NCBI GenBank assembly: GCA_040754475.1
Contig: JBFMCN010000004.1
Span: 1-33,498 of the forward strand
From: JAJPHY01 sp040754475
GTDB taxonomy: Bacteria > Actinomycetota > UBA4738 > HRBIN12
Length of the DNA stretch: 33,498 bases
Direction of reading: 5' to 3'
Part shown: in pieces, positions 7,081-14,352 of the stretch
Position numbering within the stretch: the stretch's first letter is position 1
Layout of the letters: each line of letters opens with the position of its first letter
Made by a program: the position numbers and the translations under genes
Notes under the pieces: model-generated
What the model saw: the letters and a program-made list of their open reading frames with translations, nothing else
Told to the model about the DNA's origin: nothing
The model's database searches: none

Positions 7081-9705
7081 CTAGGACGTCAGGTCAGGAG
7101 GAGTGCCCGTCGGTGGTGCCGTCAGACGACGGAAGCGCCCTTCGAGCTCGCGGAGGCTTTCCTCGGCCTCCTTGCGGGCGGTGACGTCGAGGGCGACCCC
7201 GTGCCAGAAGCGGGGACGCCCACCTTGGTCGCGAACGAGTGTCGACTTGCTGTGCAGCCAGACCACACGCCCGTTCTTCGCGACTATCCGGTACTCCTGG
7301 TCGAAGGGTTCCCCGGTCTTCTCGCAGCGGTCGCTCGCCGCTTGAACCCGTTCGCGATCGTCGGGGTGGAGCATCTCGCCGAAGCGGTCGGGGTTCGCTA
7401 TCAGCTCCTCTGGCGCGTAGCCGAGGATGTCGAGGGTCTGGGGGCTCAGGTAGAGGAACCGCGACTCGGCTGGCCCCCCGCCGGGCAGCTCGATGGAGAT
7501 CATCGCCGGGACTTGCTCGACGAGGGTGCGGTACTTCTGCTCGGTTTCACTCAGCTCCTCCTGAGCGCGCCTGCAGGCGCTGACGTCGAGCATCAGTCCC
7601 TGGACCACCTTGGGTCGACCCGCGGCGTCACGTTCGACGACGCGCCCCTCGTCGTGGAACCAGACCACGCACCCGTCCTTCGCGATCATCCGGTACTCGA
7701 TGCTCCACGGCGCTCCTGCGTCCTCCAGCCTGCGCATCTCCTCCAGGACCCGTTCCCGGTCGTCCGGGTGCAGGATCGTTACCCAGAAGTCGTCCTGTGA
7801 TCGCCACTCCTCGAGCGTGTATCCGAGGATTTGCCGGACGTTCGGGCTGGTGTACTCGAGTCCCCGCTCCTCGGGACTGGGGCGAAGCACCCACGTGTAG
7901 GGGAGGGCGGGGACGTGATCGGCCAGCATCTGGAGCCTTGATTCGGTCTCGCTTGCCCTCGTCTCAGCCTCCTTGCGGGACGTGATGTCGAGCGTGACCC
8001 CGTGGAAGGTCTTGGGGTTTCCGCGCGCGTCGCGTTCGAGCAAGACCGCCTGGTCGAGGACCCAGACGACCCGGCCGCCCTTGTCGAGGAAGCGGTACTC
8101 CTGAACGAAAGGCTCGCCGGTCGCATACGAGCGGAGCGCAGCGGCCAGCACGCGCGTGCGGTCGTCCGGGTGCAGGCGTGACATCCAGAAGTCGGCCGTC
8201 GAATGCCATTCCTCGACGGTGTAGCCGAGGAGCTGCTCGATCCTCGGGCTCGTGTAGGACAGCCTGGGACCGTCCAGGTCCGGGCCGACCTCCCAGACGT
8301 AGGTAACTGCGGGGATCTGCTCGACGAGCAAGCGGTACCGATGCTCGGCCGCGCGCAGGTCCTGCTCGGCGCGCTTCCGCTCTGCGATCTCGAGGACCAT
8401 CATCTCGTTGGCTTCTTCGAGCTCGGTCGTCCGCTCCATGACACGGAGCTCGAGATCGTCGCGTGCCAGCCGGAGGGCCTCCTCGGCCTGCTTCAGCTCG
8501 GTGATGTCGAGCTGGACCCCGTGCCAGTGCTGCGGATTTCCATGCTTGTCGCGAACGAGTGTCGCCACGTCCCGGAACCAGACGGCGCGGCCGTCGCTCG
8601 CTATCAGCCGGTACTCCCGGCTCCACGGTTGCCCGGTCTCGTTCGCAAGGTCGTAGGCAGCGAGTGTGGGCTCGCGGTCGTCGGGGTGGAGCAGCTCCAT
8701 CCAGATGTCGGGCTGGTCGAGCCATTCGTCGCGTGTGTATCCGAGCGTTGTCTCCACCTGTGGGCTCACGTAGAGCGTCATCCGGTAGTCGTCGGGCGCG
8801 ACGACGTAGACGACGGCCGGGATGTTCTCGACCAGGGCGCGGTGTTGGGACTCCGAACGGCGGAGAGCCTCCTCGGTCTCCTTCGAGTCGGTGACGTCTC
8901 TCATCACGCCTTGCCAGAACAAGACCGTTCCGTCGGTCGCGCGGACCGGAACGCAACCACACCTGACCCAGATGACGTCTCCTGTCGGTCTGACGATCCT
9001 GAGGTCGGACTCGAGCGGCTGCCCCGTCTCCACGGCGTGCGCCCACTCCGCGGCCGCACGCTCGCGATCGTCGGGGTGGACGGCCCTTGCCCACAGTCCG
9101 GGGTCGGCCAGGTAGGCGGAGGGTGGGTACCCGAGCATGTCCTGGCATTGCGGGCTCACGTACAGGCATAGGGGCGTGGGTTCGTGCGCCTTGATGTAGA
9201 CGACGGCGGGCAGTTGCTCTACCAGGGTTCGGTACCTTGCCTCCGCCTCACGGAGGGCGGCCTCTGCCTTCTTCGAAGCCGTGATGTCGTGCACGACGCC
9301 CTGCCAGAAGACGACCTGCCCGTTGCGGTCGCGCAAGGGTCGTGATCGGTCGCGCACCCATATGATCGCGCCGTCGGGTCTTGTCATCCGGTACTCGGAG
9401 TCGAACGGCTCCTCCGTGGCGACGGCGTTCACCCACTCCTCCGTCACGCGGTCGCGGTCCGCTGCATAGATCTGACTCATCCATGCGTCGGGGTCTGCGA
9501 GGTAGTCGGGGGCCGGGCGGCCGAGCATGCGCTCCACGTACGGGCTCAGGTAGACAGACCGGGGGTTCCGCTCGTTGGTGTCCAGGTAGGCGACCGCGGG
9601 GAGTTGCTCGATGAAGACGCGGTACAGCTCGGCGACGGAGGTGAACGGGCTCTCGGCGAGGAGCTGCTGGAGGTTCCAGAGTCCGGCGTCGACCATGCGC
9701 ATCAT
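7081..9705 (-). CDS. Hexa-PAS sensor protein without output domain
   Basis: The 874-residue product consists of six successive PAS (PAS_3-fold) units. Each has an xYRxLVExxPAV-like entry, a YxSPQ/LGY segment, an HPDDRER-like helix and a WxxGVxxDIT exit. Entries are VFIEQLPAVAY, YRTLVEQLPAVVY, HRALVENIPAVVY, YRLLVEQIPAVTY, LQMLADHVPALPY and YRTLVEQVPAMIS. A coiled coil (ERTTELEEANEMMVLEIAER) separates units 3 and 4. After unit 6 the chain begins what looks like a seventh entry (LRELEGRFRRL) and then ends in TAPPTGTPPDLTS. There is no kinase, GGDEF, EAL or DNA-binding domain, and none lies in the 159-base gap that follows. It may be a truncated kinase or a scaffold acting in trans. No clear ribosome site precedes ATG 9705. 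Confidence 0.9.
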   Translation of the reverse strand: MMRMVDAGLWNLQQLLAESPFTSVAELYRVFIEQLPAVAYLDTNERNPRSVYLSPYVERMLGRPAPDYLADPDAWMSQIYAADRDRVTEEWVNAVATEEPFDSEYRMTRPDGAIIWVRDRSRPLRDRNGQVVFWQGVVHDITASKKAEAALREAEARYRTLVEQLPAVVYIKAHEPTPLCLYVSPQCQDMLGYPPSAYLADPGLWARAVHPDDRERAAAEWAHAVETGQPLESDLRIVRPTGDVIWVRCGCVPVRATDGTVLFWQGVMRDVTDSKETEEALRRSESQHRALVENIPAVVYVVAPDDYRMTLYVSPQVETTLGYTRDEWLDQPDIWMELLHPDDREPTLAAYDLANETGQPWSREYRLIASDGRAVWFRDVATLVRDKHGNPQHWHGVQLDITELKQAEEALRLARDDLELRVMERTTELEEANEMMVLEIAERKRAEQDLRAAEHRYRLLVEQIPAVTYVWEVGPDLDGPRLSYTSPRIEQLLGYTVEEWHSTADFWMSRLHPDDRTRVLAAALRSYATGEPFVQEYRFLDKGGRVVWVLDQAVLLERDARGNPKTFHGVTLDITSRKEAETRASETESRLQMLADHVPALPYTWVLRPSPEERGLEYTSPNVRQILGYTLEEWRSQDDFWVTILHPDDRERVLEEMRRLEDAGAPWSIEYRMIAKDGCVVWFHDEGRVVERDAAGRPKVVQGLMLDVSACRRAQEELSETEQKYRTLVEQVPAMISIELPGGGPAESRFLYLSPQTLDILGYAPEELIANPDRFGEMLHPDDRERVQAASDRCEKTGEPFDQEYRIVAKNGRVVWLHSKSTLVRDQGGRPRFWHGVALDVTARKEAEESLRELEGRFRRLTAPPTGTPPDLTS

Positions 9706-9754
9706 CTAAGCCGAAGCCGTGGTCCGAGGGCAACGGCGATTCCTCGGTGCACCT

Positions 9755-9783
9755 TTGCCGCGGGGTGGCGCCGCGGCTACATT
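9755..9783 (+). promoter_or_regulatory. Promoter for tRNA-Ser(UGA)
   Basis: TTGCCG at 9755-9760 and TACATT at 9778-9783 are separated by exactly 17 bases, and the -10 hexamer ends 6 bases before the mature tRNA 5' end at 9790. This fits a sigma-70-type housekeeping promoter. Confidence 0.6.
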
Positions 9784-9789
9784 CGGGGC

Positions 9790-9876
9790 GGGAGGGTGGC
9801 CGAGCGGACGAAGGCGACGGTCTTGAAAACCGTTAGCGGGGCGACTCGCTCGTGGGTTCGAATCCCACCCCTCCCG
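9790..9876 (+). tRNA. tRNA-Ser (anticodon UGA)
   Basis: The 87-base gene folds as a class II tRNA. The acceptor arm pairs GGGAGGG (9790-9796) with CCCTCCC (9869-9875), with discriminator G. The anticodon stem ACGGT/ACCGT encloses loop CTTGAAA with anticodon TGA at 9824-9826. A long variable arm is present, and the T arm is GTGGG-TTCGAAT-CCCAC. CCA is not encoded. It reads UCA and wobble codons. Confidence 0.98.
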
Positions 9877-9976
9877 CCTTTCGGCTGATCAGGGGCTCAT
9901 CCCAGCTTCAGAAAATCGGGCATCAAGGTCTACGTCCTTCGCTCCGATACCCATGGGGCCTCATGGAGGAGACATC

Positions 9977-10390
9977 GTGGTCGACCATGGTAGTCACATG
10001 AGCCTTCGCCGCCCCAGAGCGATCATCGTTGAGGACGACCCGGACATCCTGATCGTGCTCCGCACGAACCTCGAGGGGGCTGGATTCGATACCTCGCTCG
10101 CGGCCGACGGCTCGACCGCGATGCTGAGGATCGAAGCCGAGCGTCCGGACGTCGTGCTTCTGGACCTGACTCTCCCGCTGATGGACGGATGGTCGGTGCT
10201 TGCGGAGCTGCGCGATCGCCCCGATCCACCGAAGGTCGTCGTCTGCACGGGCCAGGCTAGCGACATCGAGCGAGAACGCGCGCTGGAGATGGGAGCCGCC
10301 GAGTACGTGACGAAGCCCTTCCGGCCGGATCAGCTCGTCTCGCTGGTATGGGACGTCGTGCGAAGACCGTCTGTTGGACCCTTGGGCTGA
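9977..10390 (+). CDS. Single-domain response regulator (CheY-like receiver)
   Basis: The 137-residue product is a receiver domain only. Acidic pocket residues are E19-D20-D21 (VEDDPD), the phospho-acceptor is D63 (LLDLTLPLMDG), with T91 (CTGQ) and K113 (TKPF) completing the active site. No DNA-binding or enzymatic output follows; the chain ends 20-odd residues after the TKPF motif. I choose GTG 9977 because GGAGGAG lies 5 bases before it; ATG 9998 (MSLRRPRAIIVEDD) is an alternative. It lies between tRNA genes and two large PAS sensors that also lack normal output, so a phospho-relay or diffusible role is likely but unproven. Confidence 0.9.
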   Translation: MVDHGSHMSLRRPRAIIVEDDPDILIVLRTNLEGAGFDTSLAADGSTAMLRIEAERPDVVLLDLTLPLMDGWSVLAELRDRPDPPKVVVCTGQASDIERERALEMGAAEYVTKPFRPDQLVSLVWDVVRRPSVGPLG

Positions 10391-10444
10391 TCTGGCGTCA
10401 TCGCGTCGCATAATGTCCTTCGTCGAGAGACCCGGAGGGACACC

Positions 10445-10585
10445 GTGCACGCGAAGGACAAGGGCGGCGAGAAGCACCAGAAGCGGGCCGCACAGAAGAA
10501 CATCAAGGAGAAGCGCGCAGCCAAGCGCGCCAAGAAGCGACCGGCCTCCCACACCGAGATCCACATAACCAGCACGTCGTCCTAG
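10445..10585 (+). CDS. Small lysine/arginine-rich basic protein (46 aa)
   Basis: A GTG start at 10445 is preceded by GGAGGG at 5 bases. The product begins VHAKDKGGEKHQKRAA, continues with alternating Lys/Arg/Ala (KEKRAAKRAKKRPAS) and ends SHTEIHITSTSS, 46 residues in total. The first 34 residues are strongly basic and look helix-forming or nucleic-acid-binding, and the last 12 are neutral. I do not recognise a family. It lies 54 bases after the response regulator and 79 bases before tRNA-Ser(GCU). CATAATGT at about 10409-10416 could be its own -10 element. Confidence 0.6.
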   Translation: MHAKDKGGEKHQKRAAQKNIKEKRAAKRAKKRPASHTEIHITSTSS

Positions 10586-10629
10586 CGTTGCGGTCTCGGT
10601 GGCTCCTCCGGGAACCGGACCCCGATGCG

Positions 10630-10658
10630 TTCAGGGCGGGTTGCCCGTCCCGTAGAAT
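10630..10658 (+). promoter_or_regulatory. Promoter candidate for tRNA-Ser(GCU)
   Basis: TAGAAT at 10653-10658 lies 6 bases before the tRNA 5' end, the same spacing as at tRNA-Ser(UGA). TTCAGG at 10630-10635 sits 17 bases upstream as a weak -35. Confidence 0.45.
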
Positions 10659-10664
10659 CGCCGC

Positions 10665-10754
10665 GGAGACGTGGCTGAGTGGCCGAAAGCAGCCGCCTGC
10701 TAAGCGGTTAGGGGGTGTTGAGCTCCCTCGCGCGTTCGAATCGCGCCGTCTCCG
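10665..10754 (+). tRNA. tRNA-Ser (anticodon GCU)
   Basis: The 90-base class II tRNA has acceptor GGAGACG (10665-10671) paired with CGTCTCC (10747-10753) and discriminator G. The anticodon stem GCCGC/GCGGT encloses loop CTGCTAA with anticodon GCT at 10699-10701. A long variable arm is present, and the T arm is GCGCG-TTCGAAT-CGCGC. CCA is not encoded. It reads AGC/AGU serine codons. Confidence 0.98.
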
Positions 10755-10783
10755 CAGAGCGGGGGTCCCGAAGCAGAGGCCGC

Positions 10784-10789
10784 TATGCT
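10784..10789 (+). promoter_or_regulatory. -10 candidate for tRNA-Arg
   Basis: TATGCT lies 8 bases before the tRNA-Arg 5' end. No recognisable -35 is seen 17 bases upstream, so the tRNA could also be co-transcribed with tRNA-Ser(GCU), which ends 43 bases earlier. Confidence 0.35.
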
Positions 10790-10797
10790 TGTCGTGA

Positions 10798-10870
10798 GCG
10801 CCGGTAGCTCAATGGACAGAGCATCTGACTACGGATCAGAAGGTTGGGGGTTCGACTCCCTCCCGGCGCG
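10798..10870 (+). tRNA. tRNA-Arg (anticodon ACG)
   Basis: The 73-base gene has acceptor GCGCCGG (10798-10804) paired with CCGGCGC (10863-10869) and discriminator G. The D arm contains GCTC/GAGC. The anticodon stem TCTGA/TCAGA encloses loop CTACGGA with anticodon ACG at 10831-10833. The T arm GGGGG-TTCGACT-CCCTC has one G-U pair. CCA is not encoded. After A-to-I editing it would read CGU/CGC/CGA. Its 3' half is antisense to the end of the sensor gene on the minus strand. Confidence 0.97.
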
Positions 10871-13297
10871 CAGAGGAGTGCGCGCAGAGGAGAGCTCCGG
10901 GTCGGGGAGCCAGAACTCGACGCTGGTCCCCTCGCCCGGCGTACTGTCGATCCTCAGTCGTCCGCCGGCTGCCTCGGCTCGCTCCCGCATCCCGGTCAGT
11001 CCGAAGTGCTCGTCGATGGCGGCCTCGGAGGGCTCGAATCCGCAGCCGTCGTCCTTGATGGTGACGCGAGTTCCTCCCTCGGCCGTCTCGAGCGCGAGCT
11101 CCAGCGAGCTCGCAGCGGCGTGCTTGACGACGTTGCGCACGGCCTCCCGAGCGATGCGGAAGCACGTCGTCCGAGCTGGCTCCATGGGCTCCACGTCTAG
11201 GCGGTCCTCGAGGCGGATCTGGGGTACGGAGTCGTCGGCGACGTCGAATAGCATCGCGCGCAGGGCGTCGGCGAGCCGGCTCCTCTGAAGCGCGGGCGGC
11301 ACGAGCTCGAACAGCAGGCTCCGGAGCTCACGCGTCGTGCCCTCGACCACCTGGGTGAGCTCGTCGATGGCCTTCAGCGTCTCCGGGTCCTGAGCCCGGC
11401 GCCTGAGCACCTCCAGACGCAGGCCCACCGCGAACATCTTCTCGATCGGACCGTCGTTGACCTCGGCCGCGATCTGCCGGTGCTCCTCCTCCCTGGCCTC
11501 GACGAGTCGGGCAAGGAGCCGGCGCCGTTCGTCGTCCGTCTCCCTGAGCACCGCGACCGTGCGCTGCAGCATCTCCTCGGATTGCCTGCGTTCGGTGACG
11601 TCGAGCATGACGCCCTGCCAGAGTTCGGGCGCCGACGCCATTGGCACCGCCTCGTCCCGGAGCCACACGACGCGGCCTTCGCGATCCAGGACACGGTACT
11701 CGCAACGGAACGGGTCTCCCTTCGCCTGACAGGCTGCCTCTTCGGCCAGCACGCGCTCCCGGTCATCGGGATGGAGTCGGGAGACGAGCGGGCTCGGCTC
11801 GCTCATCCATTCCTCGGGTGAGTAGCCCAGGACCTCCTGGATCTTCGGACTCACGTACAACCACTGCCCGCTCGGTCCGAACCCGGCGATGTAGATGATG
11901 GTGGGGAGGTGCTCGACGAGCGTCCGGTACCTTGCGTCCGACTCGCGGAGCAGTTCCTCGGCGCGCCTGCGCTGGATCGCGGCGCCGAGCGTGCCGGCCA
12001 CGGCCCGGAAAGCGTCGATCTCGGAGCGGGAGAACTCCCGTTCCGAGTCGCATTGGTCGAAGCCGAGGAACCCCCACCATGTCTCACCGGCGAACACGGG
12101 GACGGCTACGATCGAACAGACGTCCTGTGCGGCCAGCGCTGAGGCCTCCTGCTGGGGCAGCTCTGTGACGAGACCCCAGACGATGCCGTCGCGCCGCAGG
12201 ACGCCCATCCATCGTGCGAATGGTCCCTGCTCCCAGGCGAGATCCTGAAGAGCGGGGTTTGCGAGCTGGGGGGCGACGCCCTCGGCGACCCACTCGAAAC
12301 GGCGGCTCATCAGCAGCGTGCCGTCCGGAGCGGTCGAGTTCTCGAAGACGTATGCGCGGCTCACCCGGGCTGCCCGGCCGAGCCTGGCGAGCACGTTCTT
12401 CATGCTCTCCTGCCAGGAGGGCGAGACCAGTAGGCGCTCGGCGATGAACGTGAGCGCACCGAGGATGGCGTCGCGGCGGCGTAGGTCCTCCTCGGTGCGT
12501 TCCCACTCGGTGACATCGCGCGCGATGGTGTGAACGTCCGTCACTGCGCCGTTCTCGTTGCGCACCGGAACGCTGTGCTGCTCGACGGAGATCAGCCGCC
12601 CGTCCTTCCGGAACCACCGCAGGACCACAGGTTCGTCGCACGTCCCCGGCGCCTGCGCGAGTGCTTCGTACGAGGCGCGGTCATCCGGGTGGATCGCCTT
12701 CGCGCCGAGATCGGGGTCGGCATAGAACTCCTCGGGCGTATAGCCGCTGATCTCGGTGGCCGAGGGGCTCACGTACTCGAAGCGGCGGGATGGGAGCACG
12801 CGGTACCGGATGATGAGGTCGCGTGCGCTGTCGGCCAGCGCCTGGGGCTGTTCCTCACTGCCGCGAAGAGCAGCCTCCACACGAGCGCGGTCGGTGGCGT
12901 CGATGGCGAAGCCGATGACGCCGACGACCTCCCCGTTGCTGTTGCGGAGTGGCTGGACACGAGCGTCGAACGCTCTGTCCATCCAGCTGAGCTCCTGCGT
13001 GACCGCCTCTCCATCGAGCGCGCGCACGTGCGCCGCGATCGGAGGGAAGGTCGGGTCGTCGGTGCCGAAGAACTCGTAGAGCGTGCGCCCGACGCTCTCG
13101 CGCGGCTCGATACCGAGTGAGGCAAGGCCTCCGCCCTCGGACATGGTGAAACGCAGGCTGCGATCGACCGTCCAGACGGCTACGGGCATCTGCGAGAGCA
13201 GACCCCGCAACGTTGGACAGACGTCGGGCGCGAACTGCGGCGCCCCCTGCGCTTCGGCCGCGTGTGCGCCGCGCTGTGGGTGTTGGATATCCGACAA
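10829..13297 (-). CDS. PAS-GAF-PAS sensor of the HisKA_3/NarX class with His-to-Asn replacement
   Basis: The 822-residue soluble product has PAS (about 25-140), PAS (about 150-275), GAF (about 285-450) and PAS (about 455-575), then a HisKA_3-like dimerisation region and a HATPase. The H box normally reads ExxRxIAxELHDG; here it is HRQIAAEVNDGPIEKM, so the phospho-accepting position (residue 614, codon AAC at 11458-11456) is Asn. The ATP domain looks intact: REAVRNVVKHA, DDGCGFE and GLTGMRERAEAAGG. The start is TTG 13297 with GAGGGGAA upstream. The last 13 residues (ending RESNPQPSDP) are encoded by the antisense of tRNA-Arg, and the TAG stop lies in the anticodon loop. A 7-2-7 operator lies 61 bases upstream. 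Confidence 0.9.
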   Translation of the reverse strand: MSDIQHPQRGAHAAEAQGAPQFAPDVCPTLRGLLSQMPVAVWTVDRSLRFTMSEGGGLASLGIEPRESVGRTLYEFFGTDDPTFPPIAAHVRALDGEAVTQELSWMDRAFDARVQPLRNSNGEVVGVIGFAIDATDRARVEAALRGSEEQPQALADSARDLIIRYRVLPSRRFEYVSPSATEISGYTPEEFYADPDLGAKAIHPDDRASYEALAQAPGTCDEPVVLRWFRKDGRLISVEQHSVPVRNENGAVTDVHTIARDVTEWERTEEDLRRRDAILGALTFIAERLLVSPSWQESMKNVLARLGRAARVSRAYVFENSTAPDGTLLMSRRFEWVAEGVAPQLANPALQDLAWEQGPFARWMGVLRRDGIVWGLVTELPQQEASALAAQDVCSIVAVPVFAGETWWGFLGFDQCDSEREFSRSEIDAFRAVAGTLGAAIQRRRAEELLRESDARYRTLVEHLPTIIYIAGFGPSGQWLYVSPKIQEVLGYSPEEWMSEPSPLVSRLHPDDRERVLAEEAACQAKGDPFRCEYRVLDREGRVVWLRDEAVPMASAPELWQGVMLDVTERRQSEEMLQRTVAVLRETDDERRRLLARLVEAREEEHRQIAAEVNDGPIEKMFAVGLRLEVLRRRAQDPETLKAIDELTQVVEGTTRELRSLLFELVPPALQRSRLADALRAMLFDVADDSVPQIRLEDRLDVEPMEPARTTCFRIAREAVRNVVKHAAASSLELALETAEGGTRVTIKDDGCGFEPSEAAIDEHFGLTGMRERAEAAGGRLRIDSTPGEGTSVEFWLPDPELSSARTPLRAGRESNPQPSDP

Positions 13298-13358
13298 ATG
13301 TTCCCCTCGATGCCGCGATCACGCAAGACTGATCGGGCCACCACCTCCCAGGAGGAAG

Positions 13359-13374
13359 TACCTAAGAACAGGTA
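13359..13374 (-). promoter_or_regulatory. NarL/FixJ-type 7-2-7 operator candidate upstream of the PAS-GAF sensor
   Basis: On the plus strand the site reads TACCTAA-GA-ACAGGTA, inverted heptamers TACCTAA and TACCTGT spaced by 2. Its inner edge is 61 bases before the TTG start at 13297. The sister site at 6984-6999 shares TACCTAA-N5-GGTA and nearly the same position relative to its gene. HisKA_3 kinases usually pair with NarL-type regulators, which supports but does not prove the reading. Confidence 0.45.
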
Positions 13375-13491
13375 TCGGCGGGCACCTGCAGCCGAACATG
13401 GGTGCATCGGATGATCCGTCTTCGGCCGGGTGGGGTCGCCCGGAGGACTGACAGGGCCGTCCAGCGGTCAGCGGGCGCAGTCGTCCGGCGG

Positions 13492-13959
13492 TCAGTCGGC
13501 GCAGTAGGTCTGGACCCGGACGACGCCGAGCGGTGGCTGGTGGAGCCAGGGGATCAGATCGTTGGCCTGCTCCACCTGCTCGAAGTAGATGGCCACGGCC
13601 ATGAGGTTGTCGGCGACTCCCAGCGCCTCGGCGGCGCCCTGATCGCACGCGATGTCACCGGGGAACGCCTGGTAGCCGAGGGCGTTCGCCTGCTCAACGG
13701 CGGCGGTGAGCGCCGGATCGCCCGCCTCTCCTACGGCGAGGTAGACCCCGAAGTAGGTCCCCCCGTGCATGACGCTCTCCACGGCTGGTGGAAGCGGTGG
13801 GAGGGGCGACTCGGACGGCGACGGCGCCGCGGGAGAGGGCGACTCCGACGAGGAGGACTCGCTCGCCGTCGGACTGGTGGGGCCCGATGTGCCGGAGTCC
13901 GACGCGCAGGCGGCGAGCAGGGCCGAACCCACCGCGACGACCATGAGCAGGCGTCTCAT
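13492..13959 (-). CDS. Putative lipoprotein of unknown function
   Basis: The 155-residue product starts MRRLLMVVAVGSALLAAC, a type II signal peptide with lipobox LAAC (Cys at residue 18). A low-complexity Ser/Pro/Glu linker follows (about residues 20-60) before a small domain with HGGTYFGVYLAV, GYQAFPGDIACDQG and a final QTYCAD. Two cysteines near 120 and the C-terminus could form a disulfide. I do not recognise the domain. The frame stays open upstream to 14070, but the ATG at 13959 gives the best signal peptide. It is divergent from the yezD-like gene across 87 bases. Confidence 0.75.
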   Translation of the reverse strand: MRRLLMVVAVGSALLAACASDSGTSGPTSPTASESSSSESPSPAAPSPSESPLPPLPPAVESVMHGGTYFGVYLAVGEAGDPALTAAVEQANALGYQAFPGDIACDQGAAEALGVADNLMAVAIYFEQVEQANDLIPWLHQPPLGVVRVQTYCAD

Positions 13960-14046
13960 CACTGGGATGTTTAGCACGAGCATGGTGGACGTGCGAGCCG
14001 GCCCCGGCCCTGGGGGCACCCGGCCCATGCGGTATCGTCCGAGGCG

Positions 14047-14220
14047 ATGGTGGCGTCCGACGTGCCTCACGCGCTCGACGATCTGACCGAGGAGGAGAAG
14101 GCCATCGTGCTGAAGGTCGTCGACGTGCTCAGGCGGCTGAAGTTCGGAACGGTGCTGCTGGTCGTCCAGGACGGCAAGGTCGTGCAGATCGAGATGGCGG
14201 AGAAGATCCGCCTGAGGTAG
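14047..14220 (+). CDS. YezD-like small protein (DUF2292)
   Basis: The 57-residue product ends in the DUF2292 signature: IVLKVVDVLRRLKFGTVLLV, then VQDGKVVQIEMAEKIRLR. In Bacillus subtilis, yezD belongs to a cysteine/sulfate assimilation operon, and DUF2292 proteins commonly lie beside sulfate uptake or reduction genes; the function is unknown. Here the sulfate transporter starts 184 bases downstream on the same strand, consistent with a sulfur role. Start may be ATG 14047 or GTG 14050; the GAGG at 14041-14044 suits the GTG better. Confidence 0.85.
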   Translation: MVASDVPHALDDLTEEEKAIVLKVVDVLRRLKFGTVLLVVQDGKVVQIEMAEKIRLR

Positions 14221-14285
14221 CAGCGCTCAGCCGCTCGTCGCCTTGACGTTCGCTCTCGCTGCTGGTTAGCTGGGGGTCGCTCGGC

Positions 14286-14352
14286 TGACCGGACGCCCGG
14301 AGGCCGAAGCCGAAGGAGCCAGTCGCCCTTTCGATTGACCGGACAACCGGAG
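14286..14352 (+). repeat. Duplicated 17-mer upstream of the sulfate-binding protein
   Basis: TGACCGGACGCCCGGAG at 14286-14302 recurs as TGACCGGACAACCGGAG at 14336-14352, 15 of 17 bases identical and exactly 50 bases apart (about five helical turns). The spacing and location before a sulfur uptake operon suggest paired regulator sites or repeated RNA elements. Confidence 0.5.

Noticed and set aside
9604..9888. Plus-strand frame across tRNA-Ser(UGA), ending in SWVRIPPLPPFG
   Set aside because: This tail is the translation of the tRNA gene itself; the rest is antisense to the PAS protein.
10785..11288. Plus-strand 167-codon frame starting before tRNA-Arg
   Set aside because: It translates the tRNA-Arg sense strand and then the antisense of the sensor gene; no family features.
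13286..13303. Near-palindrome TGTTGGATATCCGACA overlapping the sensor start
   Set aside because: Much of it is coding for the first residues (TTG-TCG-GAT-ATC-CAA); symmetry around GATATC can arise by chance and no second copy was seen.
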